This document shows, piece by piece, positions 30,839 through 39,990 of a DNA stretch of 64,000 nucleotides. The stretch covers positions 252,015 to 316,014 of the forward strand of contig NZ_LMJF01000012.1 in the NCBI RefSeq assembly GCF_001429785.1, written 5' to 3'. The stretch comes from Lysobacter sp. Root916 (GTDB taxonomy: Bacteria > Pseudomonadota > Gammaproteobacteria > Xanthomonadales > Xanthomonadaceae). The translations under genes were made by a program, and so were the position numbers. Position 1 is the stretch's first letter; each line of letters begins with the position of its first letter. The notes beneath the pieces are model-generated. The model was not told the origin of the DNA. It searched no databases and was given only the letters and a program-made list of their open reading frames with translations.

Positions 30839-31174
30839 TCGCGTCGCCAGGTTTCGCGCACAACGGCTGCCCTCTGGGCGGCCGTTTGCGTTTGGGTCGC
30901 GTCGGTCGCCGGCCCCGTCTCATGGCCGCCGCATCGCCCGCGTTCGCGGCCGTCGCCGGCGGCGCCAGACGGGCGCCTGCTGACGAATTCCGCGCGCCGG
31001 CCCGCGCCGCGATCGACCCCGCCGGCGGAACAGCCCGGCCCGTCCTCGCGACCAAAGTCAGAGCCGGTGCTCCATGCCGGTGTGCGATAATTCAGGCACG
31101 CGGCGAGTCCGCGATTCCCTGTCCCCACCTCGCCCGCGGCCATCCCTGCGCGGCGCAGACATGAGGAGCTGTTC
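30839..31174. other. Intergenic region between rpmE2 and gltA
   Basis: Contains the rpmE2 terminator (30862-30893) and an extended -10 element TGCGATAAT (31083-31091) for gltA, with a leader of about 80 bases and GAGGAG before the GTG. Nothing gene-like was seen between them. Confidence 0.6.
30862..30893 (+). terminator. Terminator after rpmE2
   Basis: AACGGC-T-GCCC (30862-30872), loop TCT, GGGC-G-GCCGTT (30876-30886), then TGCGTTT. A strong stem with a modest T-rich tail. Confidence 0.7.
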
Positions 31175-32524
31175 GTGTCCGGTACTGATAAGTCCGCCCC
31201 TGAAAAAACCGCTGCTGAGAAAGCTGTCCCGAATAAACCCGGCTTCGACCAGGTCACCCTGGCCGCTGGCGACAAGAGCGTGACCCTTCCGGTCCAGCAC
31301 CCGGTGCTCGGTGCCTCCTGCATCGACATCGCCAAGGTGCCGAAGGAAACCGGTCTGTTCACCTACGACCCGGGCTTCACCGCGACCGCCAGCTGCAAGT
31401 CGGCGATCACCTACATCGACGGCGACGAAGGCGTGCTGCTGTACCGCGGCTACCCGATCGAGCAGCTCGCCGAGAAGTCGAACTTCCTCGAAGTCGCCTA
31501 TCTGCTGATGAACGGCGAACTGCCGACGGCCAACGAATTCAGCAAGTTCGAGCACGAGGTCACGCATCACACGATGATGCACGAGGCCTTCCGCACCTTC
31601 CTGTACGGCTTCCGCCACGACGCCCACCCGATGGCGATGCTGGTCGGCATGCTCGGCTCGATGGCGAGCTTCTACCACAACGAACTCGACCTGGAAGATC
31701 CGGAACAGCGCCGCCTGGCCGCGATCCGTCTGATCGCCAAGGTGCCGACGATCGCCGCCGCCTGCCATCGCTATTCGATCGGCTGGCCGATCCGCTATCC
31801 GAAGAACAGCCTGGACTACACCACGCGCTTTCTGCACATGCTGTTCGAAGTGCCGAGCGAGCCGCTGGAGCTCAATCCGGTCGCAGCCAAGGCCATGGAC
31901 CTGCTGTTCATCCTGCACGCCGACCACGAGCAGAACGCGTCGACCTCGACTGTGCGCCTGGTCGGTTCGACCGGCGCCAACCCCTACGTCAGCGTTGCCT
32001 CCGGCGTCGCGGCGCTGTGGGGGCCGGCGCACGGCGGCGCCAACGAGGCCGTGCTCAAGATGCTCAACGAGATCGGCCGCCCGGAGAACGTCAAGGCCGC
32101 GGTCGACAAGGCCAAGGACAAGGAATCGGGCTTCCGCCTGATGGGCTTCGGCCACCGCGTCTACAAGAACTACGACCCGCGCGCGGCGCTGGTGCGCAAG
32201 ATGACCCACGACGTGCTGGGCGCGCTGGGCGTCAACGATCCGCTGCTGGAAGTGGCGATGAAGCTGGAAGAGGCGGCGTTGCAGGACGAGTACTTCGTGC
32301 AGCGCAAGCTCTATCCGAACGTCGACTTCTATTCCGGCATCATCTACAAGGCGCTGGGTATTCCGGTCGAGATGTTCACGGTGATGTTCGCGATCGCGCG
32401 CACCGCCGGCTGGGTGTCGCATTGGCTGGAGCAGCAGAACGATCCGGAGAACAAGATCGGGCGTCCGCGTCAGATCTATACCGGTCATGGCGTGCGCGAT
32501 TACGTGGCCAGCGACAAGCGCTGA
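31175..32524 (+). CDS. gltA: Citrate synthase (type II)
   Basis: A 449-residue enzyme condensing acetyl-CoA and oxaloacetate at the entry of the TCA cycle. Start GTG at 31175 with GAGGAG 11 bases upstream. Family marks: [15 protein letters not shown], the [15 protein letters not shown] region, [23 protein letters not shown] (catalytic His region), [16 protein letters not shown], and [20 protein letters not shown] (substrate-binding His and Arg). The N-terminus has about 25 extra residues rich in Lys, Glu and Ala before the conserved fold. Monocistronic, ended by a perfect intrinsic terminator. Confidence 0.98.
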   Translation: MSGTDKSAPEKTAAEKAVPNKPGFDQVTLAAGDKSVTLPVQHPVLGASCIDIAKVPKETGLFTYDPGFTATASCKSAITYIDGDEGVLLYRGYPIEQLAEKSNFLEVAYLLMNGELPTANEFSKFEHEVTHHTMMHEAFRTFLYGFRHDAHPMAMLVGMLGSMASFYHNELDLEDPEQRRLAAIRLIAKVPTIAAACHRYSIGWPIRYPKNSLDYTTRFLHMLFEVPSEPLELNPVAAKAMDLLFILHADHEQNASTSTVRLVGSTGANPYVSVASGVAALWGPAHGGANEAVLKMLNEIGRPENVKAAVDKAKDKESGFRLMGFGHRVYKNYDPRAALVRKMTHDVLGALGVNDPLLEVAMKLEEAALQDEYFVQRKLYPNVDFYSGIIYKALGIPVEMFTVMFAIARTAGWVSHWLEQQNDPENKIGRPRQIYTGHGVRDYVASDKR

Positions 32525-32545
32525 AGCCGCATCGCAGCGCATACG

Positions 32546-32574
32546 AAACGCCCCGCTTAGTGCGGGGCGTTTTC
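32546..32574 (+). terminator. Intrinsic terminator of gltA
   Basis: AAACGCCCCGC (32546-32556), loop TTAGT, GCGGGGCGTTTT (32562-32573). Perfect stem and T-run. Confidence 0.92.
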
Positions 32575-33219
32575 GTTATGGGGTATGGCGATAGCAGGAT
32601 GGGCGAGGATTCGCTTTTGCCTCGCCTTAGGCTCCCTCCTTTGGAAAAGGAGGGCTGGGGAGGATTTGCTGTTGCTTTGCTTTGCGTCTGTTCTTCACGG
32701 AAGTCAAAGGCTTCCGCGCGCTGCGCGCATGGGTCACTTTCTCTTGCTAGCCCAGGAGTCCGTCTGGATTCCCTTCGGTCAAAAGTAACCAAAGAGAAGG
32801 GCTAGCGTGACCTCCCCTGCGGGTTCGGGGCTGGCGCCGGGATTTCTCGATAGGACATCCCTGTCCTATCGAAAAACGGCGCGCGTCCTGCGCGCCGCCC
32901 TTCGGGTCTACGGGTGTCTGTGTGAGTGCGGTGCTTTTGGACTTCAATGCCGCGGCAACGGCAACGGCGTTAACGCCATAGCCCGGCCTTTTTTTGCCGT
33001 CATCCCCGCGAAGGCGGGGATCCAGTGACTTCAGCGCGCAGTTGGAGCGCCGACGTAGTCGCGCGTGCTCGGCGGCAGGCGTCGATGTTGCGTCTCCGCA
33101 TCTCACGGCAAAGCAAATCCCCCTCAATCCCCCTTTTTCAAAGGGGGAAGACGAGCGGGTGCGAGGGGCGCGCGGGCGAACCGCACCATCGCGCCCGCTC
33201 GCTGCTCACTCCTCCACGC
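32575..33219. repeat. Intergenic cluster of palindromic repeat elements
   Basis: No credible gene in about 645 bases; instead there are at least six palindromes. CCCTCCTTT-GGA-AAAGGAGGG (32634-32654) and CCCCCTTT-TTC-AAAGGGGG (33129-33147) are diverged copies of one element in opposite orientation, each next to an AGCAAATCC flank. Between them lie GGTCAC...GCTAGCCC / GGGCTAGC-GTGACC (32732-32812), a perfect TCGATAGGACA-TCCC-TGTCCTATCGA hairpin (32847-32872), CGGCGCGC-GTCCT-GCGCGCCG (32877-32897), and CCCCGC-GAAG-GCGGGG (33004-33019) in a GTCATCCCCGCGAAGGCGGG-type repeat. Short reading frames here look like accidents of the repeats. Confidence 0.7.
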
Positions 33220-33885
33220 TCACTCCTGCCTCAACCCCTCGTACCCCGCGATCTCCTCGTCCGCCAGCAACTGTCGCAGCTGGGCGGCCGAGGCGCGCTT
33301 CATCGGCTTCTCGTCCACGCCCGACAGCGGGGCCTGGCGCAGCACGTCCAGCGGCAGCACGGTCAGGTCGAAACTCAGATCTTCGGCGCTGAAGATCCAG
33401 ACCGGGAAGTCGTCGCTGCGTTCGCGATCCAGGCGCAGGCGACGGCTGCGCGCTTCGGCCGGGATGCCGTGCTGGTCGAGGAAGCGCGGGGCGGCGTCGG
33501 CGTCGTCGCTGTACAGCTGCAGCGCGACCGGGCTGCGCGCGTCGGCGGTGCCGTCCAGGACCGGGCCGACCAGGCGCGGTTCGAACGCGGCGAAAAACTC
33601 CATCGCGCGCAGCGCGGCTTCGCGGCGCTGGCGCAGGCCGGTCGCGTTGTCGCGCTGGAACAGACGCTGGTACTCGCGCAGCGCGTCCTCGATCTCGCGA
33701 TTACGCGGCAGCGAGGCGTCGTCGAAGATGCCCAGGCGCTCGGCGGCCTTGAGCTTGGCCTGGTGGTAGTCGCGGATGCCGCCCTCGGCCATCAGCCGCG
33801 CGGCCTCGTGGGCGAGGCGGTGGCGGCGTTCGCGGGTGCGGGTTTCGGCGTGCTGCTGTGCGTGCTGACGGGCGTGATGTGGCAT
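33220..33885 (-). CDS. Conserved-looking hypothetical protein
   Basis: A 221-residue cytoplasmic protein I do not recognise by function. The start MPHHARQHAQQHAETRTRERRHRLAHEAARLMAEGG is His/Arg/Gln rich and helical, followed by IRDYHQAKLKAAERLGI, which resembles a helical DNA- or RNA-binding segment seen in proteobacterial hypothetical proteins. The remainder is mixed (ALQLYSDDADAAPRFLDQHGIPAEARSRRLR, DFPVWIFSAEDLSFDLTVLPLDVLRQAPLSGVDEKPMKRASAAQLRQLL). Several charged residues and no signal peptide. It lies 161 bases beyond the PBP1A gene on the same strand with two hairpins between. Codon use fits its neighbours, so it is probably a real gene. Confidence 0.7.
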   Translation of the reverse strand: MPHHARQHAQQHAETRTRERRHRLAHEAARLMAEGGIRDYHQAKLKAAERLGIFDDASLPRNREIEDALREYQRLFQRDNATGLRQRREAALRAMEFFAAFEPRLVGPVLDGTADARSPVALQLYSDDADAAPRFLDQHGIPAEARSRRLRLDRERSDDFPVWIFSAEDLSFDLTVLPLDVLRQAPLSGVDEKPMKRASAAQLRQLLADEEIAGYEGLRQE

Positions 33886-33965
33886 GACGACCTCCGCGGC
33901 GGGCACGGCGTCGGCGAGGGGACTCGCCGCGGCCGGCGACGCGTGCCGGCGGTTCAACGCTATCA

Positions 33966-33996
33966 CGCCGATGTGGTTTTTCTCATCACATCGGCG
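33966..33996. repeat. Strong hairpin between mrcA and the hypothetical gene
   Basis: CGCCGATGTG (33966-33975), 11-base spacer, CACATCGGCG (33987-33996): a perfect 10-base stem. On the minus-strand transcript it lies upstream of the hypothetical gene and downstream of mrcA. Confidence 0.6.
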
Positions 33997-34006
33997 CCGG
34001 AACGGT

Positions 34007-34032
34007 GGACGCCCGCGTCGGGGCGGGCGTCC
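34007..34032 (-). terminator. Possible terminator hairpin after mrcA
   Basis: GGACGCCCGC (34007-34016), 6-base loop, GCGGGCGTCC (34023-34032), 15 bases beyond the mrcA stop. The perfect 10-base stem lacks a T-run, so termination is uncertain. Confidence 0.5.
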
Positions 34033-34046
34033 GTTGCGGATCGGGC

Positions 34047-36575
34047 TCAGAAGATGTCGAAGGACTCTTCCGACGGCGCGGCTTCGGCCGGGCCGTAGTC
34101 GACGTAGGACTGCATCTTGTCCAGGTCCTCGGCCTTGACCCATTCGGTGATGCCGCCGCCGCCGTCCGGCATCAGCGCGCCGTTGGCGCCGACCGAGACC
34201 TTGACCATGCCCTGCGGCGGTTCGTTGGGGGCGATCGGCTTGTCCTTGAGCGCGGCGCGCATGTAGTCGATCCAGATCGGCAGCGCGGCCTTGCCGCCGT
34301 ATTCGCGGTAACCCAGCGACTTGTAGTTGTCGCGGCCGACCCAAACCGTGGTCACCAGCGGGCCGCCGAAGCCGGAGAACCAGGCGTCGCGGTGGTCGTT
34401 GGTGGAGCCGGTCTTGCCGCCGATGTCCTCGCGGCCGAGCACCTTGGCCGCGGTACCGGTGCCGCGCAGGACCACGTCGCGCAGCATCGACACGATCTGG
34501 TAGGCGATGCGGTCGTCGATCGCGCGCGGCGCCATCACCAGGTCCGCCGGCGGCTTGGCCGCGGGCTTGGCCGGCTCGGAGGCCTTGGCGCTGGCCTTGG
34601 GATCGGGCTTGGCCTCGCCTTCGGGGCCGAAGTTGAAGCCGTCGACCACGGTGCTGGAGCGCACGCTGGTGCCGGGGCCGCGGCCGCCGCATTCCGGGCA
34701 GGCGGTCGGCGGCTTTTCCTTGAACACCACCGCGCCGGCGCGGTCCTTGATCTCGTCGATGAACCAGGGCGTGATGCGAAAGCCGCCGTTGGCGAAGGTG
34801 GCGTAGCCGCGGGCGACCGACAACGGGGTCAGCGAGGCGGTGCCCAGCGACATCGACAGGTTGGGCGGCAGCTGTTCGATGTCGAAGCCGAAGTTGGCGA
34901 TGTACTTGCGCGCGAAGTCGACGCCCATGGCGTCGAGCAGGCGCACCGAGACCAGGTTGCGCGACTGCACCATGGCTTCGCGCACGCGCATCGGGCCGGC
35001 GAAGTTGCCGCCGTCGTTCTGCGGGCGCCAGATATGGCCGCGACGGTCGCGGAACACCACCGGGGCGTCGAGCACGATCGAAGCCGGGTTGTAGCCGCGT
35101 TCGAACGAGGCCGCGTAGACGAAGGGCTTGAAGCTGGAGCCGGGCTGGCGGCGGGCCTGGGTGGCGCGGTTGAACTTGGCGCCGGCGAAGCTGAAACCGC
35201 CGGACAGGGCGCGCAGGGCACCGTTGGACGGTTCCAGCGAGACCAGCGCGGCCTGCGCCTGCGGCAGCTGCTCCAGGCGGTAGCCCAGCGGCGCGCCGAC
35301 CACGGGCGGGGCCGCCGCGACCACGGCGTCGGGGTTCTTGGGGTCGGGTTTGGGCGCCGGCGGTTCGATCCGCTCGATCCGGACCAGGTCGCCGCGCTTG
35401 ACCAGGCTGCCCGGGCTGCGGCCGCCCCAGCCCTGGTTGGGCGCCAGCGTCACTTCGCTGCCGTCGGCCAGGGCCAGGCGCGCGCCGCCGCCCTCGTTGC
35501 CGAGCACGATCGCGGGCAGCAGGCCGGCCTGGGCCGGAATCGAGCGCAGGCGCTGCTTGGCGGTGGCCGCGTCCTCGTTGGCGGCCAGGTCGAAGTGCTG
35601 CTCGACCCCGTGCCAGCCGTGGCGGCGGTCGTAGACCTTGAGGCCGTCGCGCACCGCCTTGTCGGCCGCGACCTGCAGGGTCGGGTCGATGGTGGTGGTG
35701 ACGTGGTAGCCCTTGGTCAGGGCCTCGGCGCCGTAGCGCTCGATCATCTGCTGGCGGACCATTTCGGCCACGTAGGGCGCGTAGACCTCGACCGGGCGTT
35801 CGTGCGGGGTGGCGTGCATCGGCACCGCCTTGGCCTGGGCGGCCTCGGCGGCGCTGATGTACTTGAGTTCGGCCATGCGGTCGAGGATGTAGTCGCGGCG
35901 TTCCTTGGCGCGCTCGGGGTTGCTCAGCGGATTGCCGCTGGACGGGAACTTGGGAATGCCGGCCAGGGAGGCCATTTCGTCGAGCGCAAGCTCGCTCATC
36001 TTCTTGCCGTAGTAGAACTCGGCGGCGGCGCCGACGCCGTAGGCGCGGTTGCCGAAGAAGCTCTTGTTCAAGTACAGCTCGAAGATCTCGTCCTTGCTCA
36101 GCTCGCGCTCCATGCGCATGGCCAGCAGCATTTCGCCGAGCTTGCGCTTGTAGCTGTATTCCGAGCTCAGGAAGTACTGGCGCGCGACCTGCTGGGTGAT
36201 GGTGGAGCCGCCCGGGACGCGCTTGTCGTCGGTGGTCGCGAGCAGCCAGACGGCGCGCCCGATGCCCTTGTAGTCGATGCCGTGGTGCTTATAGAAGCGG
36301 GCGTCCTCGATCGAGATGAAGGCCTGCTTGAGCCGCAGCGGCACGTCCTCGATCGCCACCGGGTAGCGGCGGGTCTCGCCGAACATGGCCATCAGGCGGC
36401 CGTCGGCGGCGTAGACGTACATCGGCTCCTGCAGCTCGATGGTGCGCAGGGTCTCCACGTCCGGCAGCTTGGGGGCGATCAGGTAATACAGGGTGCCGGC
36501 GGCGATCACCCCAAGCAGGGTCAGGCCGGCGAACGCATACAGCGCCCAGCGCAGAAGGCGGCGAAGACGGGGCAT
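34047..36575 (-). CDS. mrcA: Penicillin-binding protein 1A, bifunctional peptidoglycan synthase
   Basis: An 842-residue class A PBP that polymerises glycan strands and cross-links peptides in the periplasm. A single N-terminal membrane helix ([23 protein letters not shown]) precedes the GT51 domain, with the catalytic [19 protein letters not shown] and [15 protein letters not shown] motifs (residues about 75-150). An OB-like insert lies between. The transpeptidase domain has the serine motif [11 protein letters not shown] and the KTG-type [10 protein letters not shown] placed the start at 36575 ([10 protein letters not shown]), directly before the membrane helix; an upstream in-frame start adds 37 implausible residues. 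Divergent from pilM, an arrangement usual in Pseudomonas and Xanthomonas relatives. Confidence 0.96.
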   Translation of the reverse strand: MPRLRRLLRWALYAFAGLTLLGVIAAGTLYYLIAPKLPDVETLRTIELQEPMYVYAADGRLMAMFGETRRYPVAIEDVPLRLKQAFISIEDARFYKHHGIDYKGIGRAVWLLATTDDKRVPGGSTITQQVARQYFLSSEYSYKRKLGEMLLAMRMERELSKDEIFELYLNKSFFGNRAYGVGAAAEFYYGKKMSELALDEMASLAGIPKFPSSGNPLSNPERAKERRDYILDRMAELKYISAAEAAQAKAVPMHATPHERPVEVYAPYVAEMVRQQMIERYGAEALTKGYHVTTTIDPTLQVAADKAVRDGLKVYDRRHGWHGVEQHFDLAANEDAATAKQRLRSIPAQAGLLPAIVLGNEGGGARLALADGSEVTLAPNQGWGGRSPGSLVKRGDLVRIERIEPPAPKPDPKNPDAVVAAAPPVVGAPLGYRLEQLPQAQAALVSLEPSNGALRALSGGFSFAGAKFNRATQARRQPGSSFKPFVYAASFERGYNPASIVLDAPVVFRDRRGHIWRPQNDGGNFAGPMRVREAMVQSRNLVSVRLLDAMGVDFARKYIANFGFDIEQLPPNLSMSLGTASLTPLSVARGYATFANGGFRITPWFIDEIKDRAGAVVFKEKPPTACPECGGRGPGTSVRSSTVVDGFNFGPEGEAKPDPKASAKASEPAKPAAKPPADLVMAPRAIDDRIAYQIVSMLRDVVLRGTGTAAKVLGREDIGGKTGSTNDHRDAWFSGFGGPLVTTVWVGRDNYKSLGYREYGGKAALPIWIDYMRAALKDKPIAPNEPPQGMVKVSVGANGALMPDGGGGITEWVKAEDLDKMQSYVDYGPAEAAPSEESFDIF

Positions 36576-36612
36576 CGAAGCGGGTTCCGATTGCGGGTTG
36601 TAGTGGCCGTGG

Positions 36613-36618
36613 AGTATA
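36613..36618 (-). promoter_or_regulatory. -10-like element of mrcA
   Basis: TATACT on the minus strand, 37 bases before the chosen start. No good -35 was recognised. Confidence 0.4.
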
Positions 36619-36723
36619 GAGGAGCGGGGACACGGACCGCCCCAGGGGGCAGGCGGCCGGTGATTTCCGCTAAGGCCGTTACGCAAAAAAGGCGGTCTAG
36701 GTTGGCATTCCTGAAAGAAATGG

Positions 36724-36751
36724 TTGCCAGCCTGTGAAAAGTCCGTTATCT
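36724..36751 (+). promoter_or_regulatory. Possible pilM promoter
   Basis: TTGCCA (36724-36729), 16-base spacer, TTATCT (36746-36751), about 54 bases before the GTG start of pilM. GGGGAG lies 9 bases before that start. Confidence 0.45.
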
Positions 36752-36753
36752 AA

Positions 36754-37862
<1,109 letters not shown>

Positions 37863-37863
<1 letters not shown>

Positions 37864-38717
37864 TGGCACGCATCAATCTTCTCCCGTGGCGAGCCGAACG
37901 CCGTAAACAGCGGCAGAAAGAGTTCGTCACCATGATCGTGGCGGCCGTGTTCGGCGCCCTGGTTCTGTCCGCGCTGATCGTCATGTTCTACAACGGCCAG
38001 ATCGACGGTCAGAACAACCGCAACAACTACCTCAAGGACCGCATCACCGAGGTCGACAAGCAGATCAAGGAGATCGAGGAGCTCGACAAGAAGAAGTCGA
38101 AGCTGCTGGCGCGCAAGGAAGTGATCGAGCAGTTGCAGTCGAACCGTTCGCAGATGGTCCACTTGTTCGATTCGCTGGTGCGCACGATCCCCGATGGCGC
38201 GGTGCTGACCGCGATCAAGCAGGATTCGGACACCCTGACCCTGGAAGGCCGCGCGCAGTCCAACGCCCGCGTCAGTACCTATATGCGCAACCTCGAAGGC
38301 TCGGGCTGGATGACCAATCCGGACCTGTCGATCATCGAGGCCAAGGGCACCGACAAGGGCCTGCCGTACGAGTTCAAGTTGCAGGTCAAGCTGGCTAACC
38401 CGAACGCGCCCAAGGACGAGAACGGCGACGGCCAGCCCGATGCTCCGGTCGCTGGCGCCGACGCCGCGACGGCCGACGCCGCTGCGGCCAGCGCGACCGC
38501 TCCGGCCGCGACGCCCGCCGCCGCGGCGCCTGCCGCGAATGCTCCGGCCGGCGCCGCCGCACCGGCGGCGATCGCTCCGGTGGCTCCGGCAAGCCCGGCC
38601 GCCGCGCCCGCCGCCGCACCGGCTCCGAGCAACGCTCCGGGCGGCGTCCCGACGCCGGTCCAGGAACAGCCCGCAGCGGCTCCGGCCGCAGGCAACAACA
38701 AGGGGGCCGAATCGTGA
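37863..38717 (+). CDS. pilN: Type IV pilus assembly protein PilN with long Ala/Pro tail
   Basis: A 284-residue bitopic membrane protein. MARINLLPWR is the conserved PilM-binding peptide, followed by one membrane helix (MIVAAVFGALVLSALIVMFY) and a periplasmic coiled coil and ferredoxin-like fold (residues about 55-185). The usual family length is near 200; here about 85 extra C-terminal residues are low-complexity Ala/Pro (residues about 195-284). The tail lies in the periplasm and may be a flexible spacer. The 3' end overlaps pilO (GTGA). Confidence 0.95.
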
Positions 38718-39427
38718 GCCAGAAGAAGATGTCGCTCAAGGACCTCGACTTCAACAACATGGGGTCGTGGCCGCAGCAGGCCAAAATCGGCTTTTGCGTG
38801 ATCATCGGCCTGGTGATCGTGGGCCTCGCTTGGTACCTGTTCGTCAGCGACAAGCGCACCCAGCTCGAAGGGCTGGAACGCACCGAGAACGACCTGCGCG
38901 CCGAGTTCGAAACCAAGCAGGGCCGCGCCGCCAACCTGGAACCGCTGAAGCAGCAACTGGTGCAGATGGAGCAGCAGTTGCAGCAGATGCTGCGCCAGCT
39001 GCCGAGCAAGACCGAAATGCCCGACCTGATCGTCGACATTTCCCAGACCGCGCTGGCCACCGGCATCACCAACGAGCTGTTCCAGCCCGGCCCGGAGCAA
39101 CCCAAGGACTTCTACGCCGAGAAGCCGATCGCATTGCGCATGGTGGGCACTTACCACCAGTTCGGCGCCTTCGTCAGCGGCGTGGCCTCGCTGCCGCGCG
39201 TGGTCATCATGACCATGCACGACATCTCGCTGCGTCCGCGCGGCGCCGCGGCCGGCGACAAGACCGCGGTGATCACGCCCAACAGCCCTCTGGAACTGGC
39301 CGGCACGGTCAAGACCTACCGTTACCTGGACGAAGAAGAAGTGTCGGCGCAGGAAAAGGCCAACGGCGATCCCAATGCCGCGGCCGCGCCTGCCGCGCCC
39401 ACTGGCGACAAGAAGGAGGGCGGCTGA
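38714..39427 (+). CDS. pilO: Type IV pilus assembly protein PilO
   Basis: A 237-residue inner-membrane protein that pairs with PilN. A short cytoplasmic start (MSQKKMSLKDLDFNNMGSWP) leads to one membrane helix (IGFCVIIGLVIVGLAWYLFV), a long coiled coil (residues about 45-105) and a ferredoxin-like domain (ITNELFQPGPEQPKDFYAEKPIALRMVGTYHQFGAFVSGVASLPRVV). The GTG start overlaps the pilN stop. A short Ala/Pro stretch lies at the C-terminus. The stop shares one base with pilP. Confidence 0.96.
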   Translation: MSQKKMSLKDLDFNNMGSWPQQAKIGFCVIIGLVIVGLAWYLFVSDKRTQLEGLERTENDLRAEFETKQGRAANLEPLKQQLVQMEQQLQQMLRQLPSKTEMPDLIVDISQTALATGITNELFQPGPEQPKDFYAEKPIALRMVGTYHQFGAFVSGVASLPRVVIMTMHDISLRPRGAAAGDKTAVITPNSPLELAGTVKTYRYLDEEEVSAQEKANGDPNAAAAPAAPTGDKKEGG

Positions 39428-39975
39428 TGCGTACGACATTCAACGCGGGCGCTCGCGGCCGTCTCCTGATCGCGGCGACGATGCTGCTGGCGGCCACGGC
39501 CTGCTCGCGCGGCATCACCAGCACGCCGGGCGACGCGCCGAACCTGGAAAAGTGGATCGCCGAAGTCAAGGCGCGTCCGGCGCCGCCGCTGGACCCGCTG
39601 CCGGTGATGCAGCAGTTCGAAACCTTCGAATACGCCGCGCAGACGCTGCGCGATCCGTTCAGCAACGCGTTCACCGACCAGGGCGGCGGCAGCGGCCCGC
39701 GTCCGGACTCGACGCGTCGCAAGCAGACCTTGGAGCAGTTCCCGCTCGACAGTCTCGACATGGTCGGCACGCTCGGCCGCGGTCCTGGGGTGATCGCCCT
39801 GGTGATGGCGCCCGACAAGGTGACCTATCGGGTACGGCCGGGCGCGTACATGGGCCAGAACGACGGCCGGGTGACCAGCGTGTCCGAAGACCGGATCGAG
39901 CTGGTGGAACTGGTGCCGGATGGCGCGGGTGGTTGGCTGGAACGTCCAGCCACCGTGGCGTTAGAAGACAATTGA
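39427..39975 (+). CDS. pilP: Type IV pilus lipoprotein PilP
   Basis: A 182-residue lipoprotein linking the PilN/PilO inner-membrane complex to the PilQ secretin. The signal ends in a lipobox (LAATACS). The flexible N-terminal segment is followed by the beta-sandwich domain (FPLDSLDMVGTLGRGPGVIALVMAPDKVTYRVRPGAYMGQNDGRVTSVSEDRIELVEL), typical of the family. Its start overlaps the pilO stop by one base, and pilQ follows after 15 bases. Confidence 0.95.
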   Translation: MRTTFNAGARGRLLIAATMLLAATACSRGITSTPGDAPNLEKWIAEVKARPAPPLDPLPVMQQFETFEYAAQTLRDPFSNAFTDQGGGSGPRPDSTRRKQTLEQFPLDSLDMVGTLGRGPGVIALVMAPDKVTYRVRPGAYMGQNDGRVTSVSEDRIELVELVPDGAGGWLERPATVALEDN

Positions 39976-39990
39976 TTGGGGGATAGCACG

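Noticed and set aside
32585-33028. Short open frames in the gltA downstream gap
   Set aside because: They coincide with palindromic repeats and encode repeat-derived peptides; no ribosome binding site supports them.
34005-36737. 910-codon plus-strand open frame opposite PBP1A
   Set aside because: Antisense shadow; the minus strand encodes all PBP1A motifs and the plus-strand product is low-complexity Gly/Val/Arg.
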